Source: Scybalenecus merdavium (GTDB lineage Bacteria; Bacillota; Clostridia; Oscillospirales; Acutalibacteraceae). From it: a DNA stretch of 64,000 nucleotides. Every line of letters begins with the position of its first letter. Position 1 is the first letter of the stretch. Below, piece by piece: positions 16,320-24,718 of this stretch. The DNA is taken from positions 1 to 64,000 of the forward strand of contig DVNM01000045.1 in NCBI GenBank assembly GCA_018714405.1. Direction: 5' to 3'. A program made the translations under genes and the position numbers. The notes below the pieces were generated by a model. It did no database searches and was not told where the DNA came from. It saw only the letters and a list, made by a program, of their open reading frames with translations.

Positions 16320-17816
16320 CTATTTTGCTTTTCTTTTTTTGGCCAGGCGCTCCACATACCGGTCGTCGATCAGGTTGTGCAGCCCTTCCCAGGTCAGCTG
16401 GCGCTTTTCAAACCACAAAATGTCCAGCGCTTTGCGCAGCCCTTTTGGGTCCAGGCGCGACCCAAAGGTGTAGCTGATGCCGTTTGCTTCCAGAAAAGTG
16501 TAATAAAATTGCAGCTTTTTTTGAAAACCGGCCCAGCTGCAGCCGCCGCTCCAGGCAGATTCGGCCAGCGCACCGGTACGCGGAAATGCCATGATGTCGC
16601 ACTTTTGCAGGTTCGGCAGGTACTCGCTCCAAAGCTGCCCTTCGGCGCCCATGGCCTGCGCGGGGATCTGATGGTCACACACAGCCGGCAGCGGTATGCG
16701 GCCGTAGGGCAGGTCAAAGTAGTAGGCGGCGGCCGATGTGTCTGTAAAATCGCGCGCTTTTTCTTCGCCGCCGCACAGGGAAAACGCAATGTTTTTGTCT
16801 AAAATACGCGGCTGCAGCTTGTCGTAATTCCACATAAAAACGTGCTTTGCGCCGTGTTCGGTCAGGTACTTGTATACGCGGTTCATAAAGTACTCCTGCA
16901 GCTCGTCCTCGTCTTTCAGCCCGTTTTCACGCATCTTTTGCTGGCAGTGCGGGCAAAGGCGCCAGCGGTGCTTCGGCACTTCGTCGCCGCCGATGTGGAA
17001 GTATCCGTCCGCAAACATCTCCAGCATCTCGTCCAGCACGTCAAATATAAAGCGGTACGTCTCTTCCTTGCCGGCGCACAGCACGTCGTGCTTCACGCCC
17101 CAGTGCGTGGCCACCGGCAGTTCGCGGTCAAAGCACGAAAGCGCAGGGTAGGCTGCGATCGCAGCGCGGCAATGGCCGGGCATGTCGAATTCGGGCATGA
17201 CTTTGATTTGCTTTGCGTGCGCATAATCGACAATTTCCCGGATCTGGGCTTTGGTATAATAGCCTTTGTGCGGCGTGCGGTTAAAATTGGTGTAGCTGCG
17301 CCGCGCGCCGATCGCCGTCAGCATCGGGTAGCGGTCGATCTGGATACGCCAGCCCTGGTCTTCGGTCAGGTGGAGGTGCAGCAGGTTCAGCTTGTGCAGT
17401 GCCATACGGTCCAGTACGGCTTTTACGTCCTCTACTGTGTAAAAGTATCGTCCAACGTCCAGCATCATGCCGCGGTAGGCAAAGGCGGGCGCGTCCTCGA
17501 TTTCGCAGTAGGGCAGCTGGTCGCCGTATTGGAACAGAATCTGCTTGAGCGTTTGCAGCGCGTAAAATGCGCCGGCCTCGTCCCGGGAGACGACCGTGAT
17601 CTTTTCGCATATATTTAGCCGGTAAGCTTCCGGCGCCAGCGCGCGGTCGGTTTGAAACAGAATGTTGGGCGCATCGGCCTGCGGCCGGCCGGCAAACTGC
17701 AGAAAGTCGTTTTGTGCGGTCTCGTTCAGCGGGCTTGTGCCCAGCCTGATTTTTGAAAAATCGAATGTTCGCATTCGGTCGGTTTTGATCGATCTGGGTT
17801 CGGGGATCAGCACCAT
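16320..17816 (-). CDS. Family 20 beta-N-acetylhexosaminidase
   Basis: Hydrolyses terminal beta-linked GlcNAc or GalNAc by substrate-assisted catalysis. The 498-residue protein has an N-terminal GH20b-like domain (about 1-110) and a TIM barrel with RGMMLDVGRYF, LHLHLTEDQGWR, MPEFDMPGH and the catalytic pair in FHIGGDEVPK (D278, E279). No signal peptide is seen, so it is likely cytoplasmic and acts on imported sugars or muropeptides. ATG 17816 has AGGTG upstream. The GTG at 17825 overlaps that site and is rejected. Together with nagA it suggests amino-sugar salvage. Confidence 0.94.
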   Translation of the reverse strand: MVLIPEPRSIKTDRMRTFDFSKIRLGTSPLNETAQNDFLQFAGRPQADAPNILFQTDRALAPEAYRLNICEKITVVSRDEAGAFYALQTLKQILFQYGDQLPYCEIEDAPAFAYRGMMLDVGRYFYTVEDVKAVLDRMALHKLNLLHLHLTEDQGWRIQIDRYPMLTAIGARRSYTNFNRTPHKGYYTKAQIREIVDYAHAKQIKVMPEFDMPGHCRAAIAAYPALSCFDRELPVATHWGVKHDVLCAGKEETYRFIFDVLDEMLEMFADGYFHIGGDEVPKHRWRLCPHCQQKMRENGLKDEDELQEYFMNRVYKYLTEHGAKHVFMWNYDKLQPRILDKNIAFSLCGGEEKARDFTDTSAAAYYFDLPYGRIPLPAVCDHQIPAQAMGAEGQLWSEYLPNLQKCDIMAFPRTGALAESAWSGGCSWAGFQKKLQFYYTFLEANGISYTFGSRLDPKGLRKALDILWFEKRQLTWEGLHNLIDDRYVERLAKKRKAK

Positions 17817-17941
17817 TTTGCGCACCTGCCGTTCTTTTTTGTATTATTTGCGTAAATTTTAGCATATTTGGGGGAAATTTATCAATCTGTTGGGCTTTTT
17901 TTCGTAATATTATTAATATTTGTAAAAAATGCTTCCCTTTT

Positions 17942-17968
17942 TGTTACAAATTTGTTATTATATATAAG
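17942..17968 (+). promoter_or_regulatory. WalR-consensus repeat and -10 element in front of murA
   Basis: TGTTAC-AAATT-TGTTAT at 17942-17958 is a perfect fit to the WalR (YycF) consensus TGTWAH-N5-TGTWAH. A TATAAG -10 candidate follows four bases later at 17963-17968. The box takes the place of the -35 region. No walRK genes are in view. Confidence 0.55.
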
Positions 17969-18050
17969 GTTATTTGCAGAATATTACGCGTTCCTACGCA
18001 AACGATAAGCATAGAGTTTTTGAATCCATGAAATCAAGAGGTGGCAAACC

Positions 18051-19349
18051 TTGGAAAAATTTTTGATCCACGGCGGCAATGAGCTTTTTGGCGAGATCGA
18101 CATTTCCGGCGCCAAAAATGCAGCCGTCGCCATTCTTCCTGCGGCCATTTTGGCATCTGAACCGGTTAGAATCGAAAATCTGCCCAACATCAGCGATGTG
18201 AATCTGATGATCAAAATCATCAGCGAAATGGGCGCCGGTGTAAAATTTGTCAATAAACATACGATCGAGATCGACCCTACCAAACTGAACCCCGACAGCA
18301 TCGTGCCGTATGAGCTGGCTTCCAAATGCCGCGCCAGCTATTATTTTATCGGCGCCATGCTCGGCCGTTTTAAGAAGGCAGAGGTCGCCATGCCCGGCGG
18401 CTGTGACTTCGGCGTGCGCCCGATCGACCTGCACATCAAGGGCTTCAAGGCGCTCGGCGCCGAGGTGGAAGTCGTCAACGGCATGGTCTGCGCCCACGCC
18501 AAAAAGCTGACCGGCTCGTCGGTTTATATGGACATTGTTTCGGTCGGCGCCACCATGAATGTTATGCTGGCCTCCGTGCTTGCCCAGGGTCTTACGGTCA
18601 TTGAAAATGCAGCGAAAGAGCCGCACATCGTCGACCTTGCGCTGTTTCTCAATTCCATGGGCGCCGACATCCGCGGCGCCGGCACCGATACCATTAAAAT
18701 CAAAGGCGTGCAGAAGCTGCACGGCTGCGCTTATTCCATTATTCCCGACCAGATCGAGGCTGGTACTTACATGGTCGCTGCAGCGGCCTGCGGCGGCAAT
18801 GTGCTGGTGAAAAACGTGATTCCGAAGCATCTGGAATCCATCAGCGCCAAGCTGGAAGAGGCCGGTGCCAAAATCGTGGAGTATGACGACGCGATCCGTG
18901 TTGCGCGCAACCGCAAGCACTGCGATCTGCAAAAGTGCAACGTGAAAACGATGCCGCACCCCGGCTTTCCCACCGATATGCAGCCGCAGATGGCGGTGCT
19001 GCTGTCCATTGCACAGGGCACCAGTATCCTCAGTGAAAGCGTGTGGGACAACCGTTTTCAGTATGTGGGCCAGTTGGTGCGCATGGGCGCCGACATTCAG
19101 GTAGACGGCAAAACGGCCGTCATCACCGGCGTAAAGGAACTCAGCGGCGTCAGCGTGCGCGCCACCGACCTGCGTGCGGGCGCGGCCATGGTCATTGCCG
19201 GGCTTGTGGCGCGCGGGGAAACGCAGGTGGAGGACATTCAGTACATCGACCGCGGTTATGAGGACATTGTGGAAAAACTCACGGCGCTCGGCGCGTCCAT
19301 CCGCCGTGTAAAAGTGGACGATGCAAAAGTAATGGATATTGTTGGCTGA
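18051..19349 (+). CDS. murA: UDP-N-acetylglucosamine 1-carboxyvinyltransferase
   Basis: First committed step of peptidoglycan synthesis: transfers enolpyruvyl from PEP to UDP-GlcNAc. The 432-residue protein has the substrate-binding lysine in SGAKNA (K22) and the mobile-loop cysteine in MPGGCDFGVRPIDLH (C118). It therefore carries the cysteine that fosfomycin attacks rather than the aspartate of resistant forms. It starts at TTG 18051 after AGAGGTGG, and no ATG lies near. walJ and rlmH follow on the same strand at short spacing. Confidence 0.96.
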   Translation: MEKFLIHGGNELFGEIDISGAKNAAVAILPAAILASEPVRIENLPNISDVNLMIKIISEMGAGVKFVNKHTIEIDPTKLNPDSIVPYELASKCRASYYFIGAMLGRFKKAEVAMPGGCDFGVRPIDLHIKGFKALGAEVEVVNGMVCAHAKKLTGSSVYMDIVSVGATMNVMLASVLAQGLTVIENAAKEPHIVDLALFLNSMGADIRGAGTDTIKIKGVQKLHGCAYSIIPDQIEAGTYMVAAAACGGNVLVKNVIPKHLESISAKLEEAGAKIVEYDDAIRVARNRKHCDLQKCNVKTMPHPGFPTDMQPQMAVLLSIAQGTSILSESVWDNRFQYVGQLVRMGADIQVDGKTAVITGVKELSGVSVRATDLRAGAAMVIAGLVARGETQVEDIQYIDRGYEDIVEKLTALGASIRRVKVDDAKVMDIVG

Positions 19350-19384
19350 GGGCGTGTTTACGCCCTCTTTTTACGGAGGTTTTT

Positions 19385-20173
19385 ATGGCAAAGGTCTGTC
19401 AGCTGTTTTCCGGCAGCAGCGGCAACGCGATTTACATAGAAAATGCAGGGCATTCCATTCTGGTGGACATTGGCGTGTCTGCCAAGCGGTGCGAGGGGGC
19501 GCTTCGCCAGATCGGCGTGGAGCCGGCCTCTATCCGTGCGGTGGTCGTTACGCATGAGCATGTGGACCATGTGCGCGGTCTGCGGGTGTTTTGCTCACGC
19601 TACGGCACCAATGTGTACGCGCCGTCCAAGTGCCTGCAGTATCTGGAGGCGCACGGTCAGCTCAGCGCGCAGTTTGACGCCCGGCCGTCCGATCTGCCGT
19701 TTGACGACGGCTGTTTTCATTTTACGCCGTTTCGCCTGAGTCACGACAGCGCAGACTGTTTTGGTTACAGGATCGACTTGCAAAACGGCACCGGTGTTGC
19801 GGTCTGTACCGACACGGGCTATGTGCCTGACGAGGCAAGGGCGGCCATTGCCGGCAGCGACCTTGTTTTTTTAGAGTCTAACCACGAGGTCGATATGCTC
19901 AAAAGCGGCCCGTACCCATATTATTTAAAACAGCGCATTTTGTCTGACCGCGGGCATTTAAGCAACGGCGACAGCGCCGCCTTTGCGGCCGAACTGGTGG
20001 GCAGCGGCACCACGCGCGTGGTGCTGGCACACCTCAGCCGTGAAAACAACATGCCGGAGCTTGCGCGCAGCGCGGCGTTTGCCAGCTTTGAAAAGATCGG
20101 CGCGCACAGCGGTTCGGATTACCGGCTTTATGTGTCGGCGCCGGAAAACACCGAAAGGCCGATCGTTTTATGA
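19385..20173 (+). CDS. walJ: WalJ/YycJ-type metallo-beta-lactamase-fold hydrolase
   Basis: A 262-residue MBL-fold protein of the YycJ family. In Bacillus-like genomes it sits in the walRK cluster and affects DNA exonuclease activity and wall-division coupling. It has the opening LFSGSSGNAIYIE, the metal motif VVTHEHVDHVRGL (THxHxDH), the later histidine in LSHDSADCFGY, the aspartate in AVCTDTGYV and the final LAHLSRENN. ATG 19385 follows GGAGG. rlmH overlaps it by four bases. The walR and walK genes usually beside it are absent from this window. Confidence 0.9.
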   Translation: MAKVCQLFSGSSGNAIYIENAGHSILVDIGVSAKRCEGALRQIGVEPASIRAVVVTHEHVDHVRGLRVFCSRYGTNVYAPSKCLQYLEAHGQLSAQFDARPSDLPFDDGCFHFTPFRLSHDSADCFGYRIDLQNGTGVAVCTDTGYVPDEARAAIAGSDLVFLESNHEVDMLKSGPYPYYLKQRILSDRGHLSNGDSAAFAAELVGSGTTRVVLAHLSRENNMPELARSAAFASFEKIGAHSGSDYRLYVSAPENTERPIVL

Positions 20174-20649
20174 TGCGGGTGGAGGTCATTGCCGTCGGCA
20201 AGCTGAAGGAACGTTTTTTGACGGACGGCTGCGGCGAGTATTTAAAGCGCCTCTCGGCCTATGGCAGGGTGGGCGTGACCGAGATCAAAGAGGAACGCTG
20301 CCCGGACGACCCGTCGCCGGCAGAAGTTGAACGTGTGCTTCTGCGCGAGGGGGAACGCATTTTGGCCAAAATCGCTCCGCGTGATTTTGTTGTGCCGCTG
20401 TGCATAGAGGGAAAACAGATGGACAGCGTCACGTTTGCACACACGCTTGAAAAGGCTGCCCAGGGCGGCGGCCGACTCGTGTTCGTCATCGGCGGTTCCT
20501 TCGGCCTCAGCCCGGCGGTAAAGGCGCGCGGCGATGTGCTTTTCAGTTTTGGTAAAATAACGCTGCCGCACCAGCTTGCCCGCATGGTACTGCTTGAGCA
20601 GGTGTACCGTGCTTTTCAAATTCTAAACGGCGGCAAATACCATAAATAA
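20170..20649 (+). CDS. rlmH: 23S rRNA (pseudouridine1915-N3)-methyltransferase
   Basis: SPOUT methyltransferase that modifies pseudouridine 1915 in helix 69 of 23S rRNA on assembled 70S ribosomes. The 159-residue protein has the start VEVIAVGKLKERF, the SAM-knot motif VFVIGGSFGLSPAV and the ending KITLPHQLARMVLLEQVYRAFQI...YHK, which are nearly invariant in the family. Its ATG overlaps the walJ stop (ATGA). The order walJ-rlmH is common in Firmicutes. A strong terminator follows. Confidence 0.96.
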   Translation: MMRVEVIAVGKLKERFLTDGCGEYLKRLSAYGRVGVTEIKEERCPDDPSPAEVERVLLREGERILAKIAPRDFVVPLCIEGKQMDSVTFAHTLEKAAQGGGRLVFVIGGSFGLSPAVKARGDVLFSFGKITLPHQLARMVLLEQVYRAFQILNGGKYHK

Positions 20650-20650
20650 A

Positions 20651-20680
20651 CAAAATGCCGGCCTGGTGGCCGGTATTTTG
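20651..20680 (+). terminator. Terminator of murA-walJ-rlmH
   Basis: A 13-bp stem (CAAAATGCCGGCC with its complement, one G-T pair), a TGGT loop and a T-rich tail (TTTTG). Confidence 0.88.
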
Positions 20681-20761
20681 TTTTGTATATGCAGCATTGG
20701 CTCTGTATAAGAAATGGCATGAAGAGCGTGCCGGCAAGCCGCCGGGCGGCAGCCGGTTTAT

Positions 20762-20804
20762 CTAAAAGAAAAAAGCGCGTGTAACACGCGCTTTTTTCTT
20801 TTAG
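20762..20804. terminator. Long perfect hairpin downstream of the YczE-like gene
   Basis: A 20-bp perfect inverted repeat with a 3-base loop (TAA). The arms run CTAAAAGAAAAAAGCGCGTG and complement. The outer T-rich arms give a U-tract on either strand. It probably ends the minus-strand YczE-like transcript and backs up the rlmH terminator. Confidence 0.7.
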
Positions 20805-20872
20805 GGGGGATGAAAAGTGATATATTATAAACAAAACCGCTGAGAAGGAAAGACGGTCTTGCTTATAGCAAG

Positions 20873-21709
20873 TTAAAATTTCTTTTCGGCCGCATTCTCG
20901 GGCAGTACTTCTCTTTGGTGCTCCACATAGGCCGGCGCGCTGTTTTTGAGCATTGCGCCGCGGATCATAAAGAAAGCAACGTCCTTGCTGAGTTTCTCGT
21001 AATCCACATCGAGGATCTTGGAAGAAACGTGTTTGGAAAAGAAGTTGATCAGCGGCCCCATGCAGAATGCAGTGATGATGGTGCCGAGACCGATGTTTTG
21101 CACGGCGCTGAAGTTGCCGTGCAGCGCCGCCTGCAGGCCGCCGGAAACGACCAGGCCAATGGTCACCACGGTGATGTCGGTCAGCACGCGCGCCCATTTG
21201 TGCTGCATGTGCGATTTGCCCGACAGCATAAAGCTCAGTGCGTCGTAGGGGCCTACGCCGACGTTTGCAACAAAAAAGAGCGAACAGGCGAAGCAAAGCA
21301 CCACAATGCCGCAGCAGAGCACCACAATGCGCACGGCCAGCAAGTCGTAATACGGTGCCAGAATGGGGGTGAACACACCTTCAAAGAACTCGCACACATA
21401 GCCGCAGCCCACCATGTTGAACACGGTGCCCACGCCAACGAGCCCTCTGTGCGCCACGATCACTACGAACAGCAGCACGCAGATGTTCATGATCAGCTGT
21501 ACGGTGCCGAAGCGGATGCCGGTCGCGTAGGCGATGTTCATGTTCATGGAGGTGTAGGGGTCCACACCGAAGCCGGACACGGAAAACAGCGAAATACCGA
21601 AGCCCATAATCAATATGCTCAGCGCAGATATGACCGAGCGCTTGACCATGTTGTGCTGTACGAACATGTCTTTGATATAGCCGATTGCTTCACCTCTGAA
21701 TCTTTTCAT
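20873..21709 (-). CDS. YczE/YyaS-family integral membrane protein
   Basis: A 278-residue membrane protein with about five or six hydrophobic helices between residues 24 and 225. The family hallmarks are GFGISLFSVSGFGVDPYTSMNMNIA near the first helix and the related NVGVGPYDALSFMLSG in the second half, which look like an internal repeat. Members are called YczE, YyaS or YitT-like, and their transported substrate is not known. The last 50 residues form a soluble tail. ATG 21709 has AGAGGTCC upstream. It stands alone, downstream of spoVT on the same strand with a terminator between. Confidence 0.85.
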   Translation of the reverse strand: MKRFRGEAIGYIKDMFVQHNMVKRSVISALSILIMGFGISLFSVSGFGVDPYTSMNMNIAYATGIRFGTVQLIMNICVLLFVVIVAHRGLVGVGTVFNMVGCGYVCEFFEGVFTPILAPYYDLLAVRIVVLCCGIVVLCFACSLFFVANVGVGPYDALSFMLSGKSHMQHKWARVLTDITVVTIGLVVSGGLQAALHGNFSAVQNIGLGTIITAFCMGPLINFFSKHVSSKILDVDYEKLSKDVAFFMIRGAMLKNSAPAYVEHQREVLPENAAEKKF

Positions 21710-21878
21710 GTGCCGGACCTCTTTTTCCTGTCTGTGCTCCCTATCTTAGTCCGCTTTTTGCTGAAAATCAAGTGTTTTTTTACATTTCTGCTTTTAGTAT
21801 GAATTGTACAAAATACAGTTTCATATTTTGTGCATATTGCACAAACACGGATTTACCGGAAACGGCGCCGCCCTGCGT

Positions 21879-21924
21879 AAAAAATGTGCAGACCCGGCGC
21901 TCGTCCGCAGTCTGCACATTTTTT
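21879..21924 (-). terminator. Terminator of spoVT
   Basis: A 15-bp perfect stem (AAAAAATGTGCAGAC with its complement) overlapping the spoVT stop codon, with a 16-base loop and a U-run within the descending arm. Confidence 0.85.
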
Positions 21925-22459
21925 ACTCCATTTGTTTTCCCAAAAACGCGGCCGCCACCTGCACAAGCTTGACCTGTGTTTCATTCGGCAGGGCGCCGGC
22001 TTCTGCTTCGATCAGGATCACGCTGCCCGAAACATCGCCGCCGTATACGATGGGGTACACAACGCTTGCGCGCCGGTCGTAGCCTTCGATCGCCGGGATC
22101 GGCGTTACGTCCTTTGTGGCGATCATCACGGCGCGCCGGTCCATAATGTCCTCTACCTCTTTGGACACGCGCCGGTCCATCACCTCGCGCTTGCTGATGC
22201 CGGACGCGGCTACAACGTGCTCGTTGTCAGTAATGGCGACCGGACAGCCGCCGTTTTTGTTGAGTACCTCGGCGTACTGCCCCGCAAAGGTGGACAGCTC
22301 GCCGATCGGCGAATATTTTTTGAATATGACTTCACCGTCCGCTTCGGTGTAAATTTCAAGCGGGTCGCCTTCTTTGATGCGGAAAGAACGGCGGATCTCC
22401 TTTGGGATCACGATCCTTCCCAGGTCGTCGATGCGCCGCACAATGCCAGTGGCTTTCAT
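21923..22459 (-). CDS. spoVT: Stage V sporulation protein T
   Basis: Sporulation transcription factor that tunes sigma-G genes in the forespore. The 178-residue protein equals the Bacillus length. Residues 1-50 form the AbrB-type swapped-hairpin DNA-binding domain (MKATGIVRRIDDLGRIVIPKEIRR). The rest is a GAF-like domain (VAITDNEHVVAASGISKREV, MIATKDVTPIPAIEGYDR). ATG 22459 follows GGAGA, and the in-frame start seven codons earlier is not needed. No clear sigma-G promoter was recognised by eye. With spoIIE it shows that the organism sporulates. Confidence 0.96.
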   Translation of the reverse strand: MKATGIVRRIDDLGRIVIPKEIRRSFRIKEGDPLEIYTEADGEVIFKKYSPIGELSTFAGQYAEVLNKNGGCPVAITDNEHVVAASGISKREVMDRRVSKEVEDIMDRRAVMIATKDVTPIPAIEGYDRRASVVYPIVYGGDVSGSVILIEAEAGALPNETQVKLVQVAAAFLGKQME

Positions 22460-22581
22460 TCTCCATTCTCCTTTAAACAAATATTTGCCTTGTTATTGTT
22501 TGCCGGTGGTTTTTGTTTATGCGCTTTGTTTGTCTGTTTTTCTGCGGCGCCCGGGCGGAAAAATTTGTGTAAAAGTTTCGC

Positions 22582-22610
22582 TTGACATTTTTTTGAGCGG
22601 TGGTTATAAT
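22582..22610 (+). promoter_or_regulatory. Consensus promoter of the leu T-box transcript
   Basis: TTGACA, 17 bases, TATAAT: a perfect sigma-A consensus. Transcription should begin near 22617, giving a leader of about 300 bases before leuA. Confidence 0.85.
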
Positions 22611-22639
22611 AAAAATTGCAAATTGAATATTGCCCATTT

Positions 22640-22895
22640 AAAAACTGTGAAGCAGAAAAAGACCGTTTCTGCCGTTTTCAGAGAGTTGCCGGCCGGTGCG
22701 AGGCAACAGCGGCGTTCTGGTGTATAGCTCTCTGCGGAGTTCTGCAGCTGAATAGCAAGAGTAGGCTGCAGCGGTTCACCGCGTTATTGGTGAAGGCGTT
22801 GCTGGACGCTGAAGGGCGGGGCTTTTGCTCTGCTGAAGTAGGGTGGTACCGTGTAGAATTTCTGCACCCCTATACAAAAATAGGGGTGTTTTTTT
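22640..22895 (+). promoter_or_regulatory. T-box leader (leucine type) controlling leuA
   Basis: The conserved T-box core AGGGTGGTACCGTG lies at 22840-22853. Stem I closes between CAGAGAG (22679-22685) and CTCTCTG (22728-22734), with the GGTG.GA.GGCAAC-type segment inside. By comparison with the usual layout, where the specifier sits nine bases before GAG, the triplet CTC at 22728-22730 reads as a leucine codon, which matches the leuA gene it precedes. Uncharged leucyl-tRNA should pair with the T-box bulge and prevent the terminator at 22865-22895. The core motif is certain; the specifier call is inferred. Confidence 0.88.
22865..22895 (+). terminator. Regulated terminator of the leu T-box
   Basis: A 9-bp perfect stem, CACCCCTAT/ATAGGGGTG, then seven T residues. 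The ATG at 22896 touches the T-run and is unlikely to be used. Confidence 0.9.
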
Positions 22896-22919
22896 ATGCC
22901 CCGGAAAGAGGTTTTATTT

Positions 22920-24662
22920 ATGAAAAAAGGTTATCAAAAGTATGTCCCGTTTCAGCCCATCGATCTGCCGGACCGCCAGTGGCCGAATCAGCAGATCGAA
23001 AAAGCGCCCGTCTGGTGCTCGGTCGATCTGCGCGACGGCAACCAGGCGCTGGTCGACCCCATGAATCTGGAGGAAAAGCTGGAACTTTTCAACACCCTTG
23101 TAAAAATCGGCGTCAAAGAGATCGAGGTCGGCTTCCCGTCCGCGTCTGAGACCGAGTACGAGATTTTGCGCACGCTGATCGAGGGTAACTATATTCCGGA
23201 CGACGTTACGATTCAGGTGCTGGTGCAGGCGCGCGAGCACCTCATCAAAAAGACGTTTGAGGCCATCCACGGCGCCAAAAACGTGATCGTGCATTTTTAC
23301 AACTCCACCTCCACGCTGCAGCGCAAGGTCGTTTTCCGCACCGATATGCAGGGCGTCATCGACATTGCCGTAAACGGCGCTAAGCTGATCTATGAACTGA
23401 CCGAGCAGGAGAAGCAGTCGAACCCCGACATGAACATCCGCTTTGAATATTCGCCCGAAAGCTTTTCCGGCACCGAAATGGACAATGCCGTTAAAATCTG
23501 TGAGTGCGTGATGGACGCGATGCACATCACCAAAGAAAACCCGATCATCCTGAACCTGCCGTCCACGGTAGAGGGCTCCACGCCAAACGGCTACGCGGAT
23601 CAGATCGAGTATTTCTGCCGTCACCTGAAAAACCGCGACGCCGCCATCATCTCTTTGCACCCGCACAATGACCGCGGCACGGCTGTTGCAGCGGCTGAAC
23701 TTGGCCTTTTGGCCGGCGCAGAGCGCATTGAGGGCACGCTGTTCGGCAACGGCGAGCGCACCGGCAATGTAGACATTGTAACGCTGGCGCTCAATATGTG
23801 GACACAGGGCGTTGACCCCGAGCTGGATTTCAGCGACATCAATAAGATCAAAGACGTTTATGAGCGCACCACGCACATGTCGGTCGGCCCCCGCCAGCCG
23901 TATGCCGGCGAGCTTGTGTTCACCGCGTTTTCCGGCTCGCACCAGGACGCCATCAACAAGGGCCGCAAATATATGGAGGAGACGGATTCGGATTACTGGG
24001 AGATCCCGTACCTGCCGATCGACCCGGCCGATGTCGGGCGCGAGTATGAGCCGGTCATCCGCATCAACTCGCAAAGCGGCAAGGGCGGCGCGGCTTTTAT
24101 TTTGGATATGGACTACGGCATCAAAATGCCGAAGGCCATGCAGACGGAATTCGGCGCCATCGTCAAGGCCGCGTGCGACGCCAAGGGCAAGGAACTGCTT
24201 TCCGACGAGCTGTTCGACCTGTTCCAGAAAGAGTACCGCAACGTGGTCGGCCCGTACCGCTTGCTGAACTATAAGGTCTATGAAGAGAAGAATGAGAACG
24301 AGGCGCTGACCAGCGTGCACTTTGAGGGTTTGTTCTTAAACCGCGAACACGGCGATGAGCCGGTCAAAATCGAGGCGACCGGTTCCGGCCCGATCGAGGC
24401 GTTCTTCAACGCCATCAACAAGCAGGGCATCACCGGCTACTCGTTTGTGGACTATTCGGAGCATGCCATTTCGGTCGGTTCCGACTCCAAGGCCATTTCT
24501 TACATCCACCTGAAAAATCCGCAGGGCAAGGATATTTTCGGCATCGGCGTGTCGCACAACATCAGCTTTGCGTCCATGAAGGGTATTTTGTGCGCCATCA
24601 ACCGCGACCAGGGCGACAAGTGCGTGCGCGACGACACGATGCCCGGCATTTTTGAAAAATAA
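22920..24662 (+). CDS. leuA: 2-isopropylmalate synthase, type 2 (long form)
   Basis: Condenses 2-ketoisovalerate and acetyl-CoA in the first leucine-specific step. The 580-residue protein is of the long LeuA type typified by actinobacterial enzymes: PVWCSVDLRDGNQALVDPM, VGFPSASETEYE, VHFYNSTSTLQRKVVF, the metal-histidine motif SLHPHNDRGTAVAAAELG and GTLFGNGERTGN. A C-terminal regulatory domain (about 430-575) may bind leucine. ATG 22920 has AAAGAGG upstream. The earlier ATG at 22896 lies in the terminator tail. It is controlled by the T-box leader. Confidence 0.95.
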   Translation: MKKGYQKYVPFQPIDLPDRQWPNQQIEKAPVWCSVDLRDGNQALVDPMNLEEKLELFNTLVKIGVKEIEVGFPSASETEYEILRTLIEGNYIPDDVTIQVLVQAREHLIKKTFEAIHGAKNVIVHFYNSTSTLQRKVVFRTDMQGVIDIAVNGAKLIYELTEQEKQSNPDMNIRFEYSPESFSGTEMDNAVKICECVMDAMHITKENPIILNLPSTVEGSTPNGYADQIEYFCRHLKNRDAAIISLHPHNDRGTAVAAAELGLLAGAERIEGTLFGNGERTGNVDIVTLALNMWTQGVDPELDFSDINKIKDVYERTTHMSVGPRQPYAGELVFTAFSGSHQDAINKGRKYMEETDSDYWEIPYLPIDPADVGREYEPVIRINSQSGKGGAAFILDMDYGIKMPKAMQTEFGAIVKAACDAKGKELLSDELFDLFQKEYRNVVGPYRLLNYKVYEEKNENEALTSVHFEGLFLNREHGDEPVKIEATGSGPIEAFFNAINKQGITGYSFVDYSEHAISVGSDSKAISYIHLKNPQGKDIFGIGVSHNISFASMKGILCAINRDQGDKCVRDDTMPGIFEK

Positions 24663-24718
24663 GTCTGTGCCTTTGCGGTCTGTACCAAAAGGGCACAGGC
24701 TGTTAGAGTGGGTTTATT

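Noticed and set aside
20719..20784. 22-codon basic reading frame between rlmH and the YczE-like gene
   Set aside because: It ends in the loop of a terminator-like hairpin, has no convincing ribosome site and reads through another GC hairpin.
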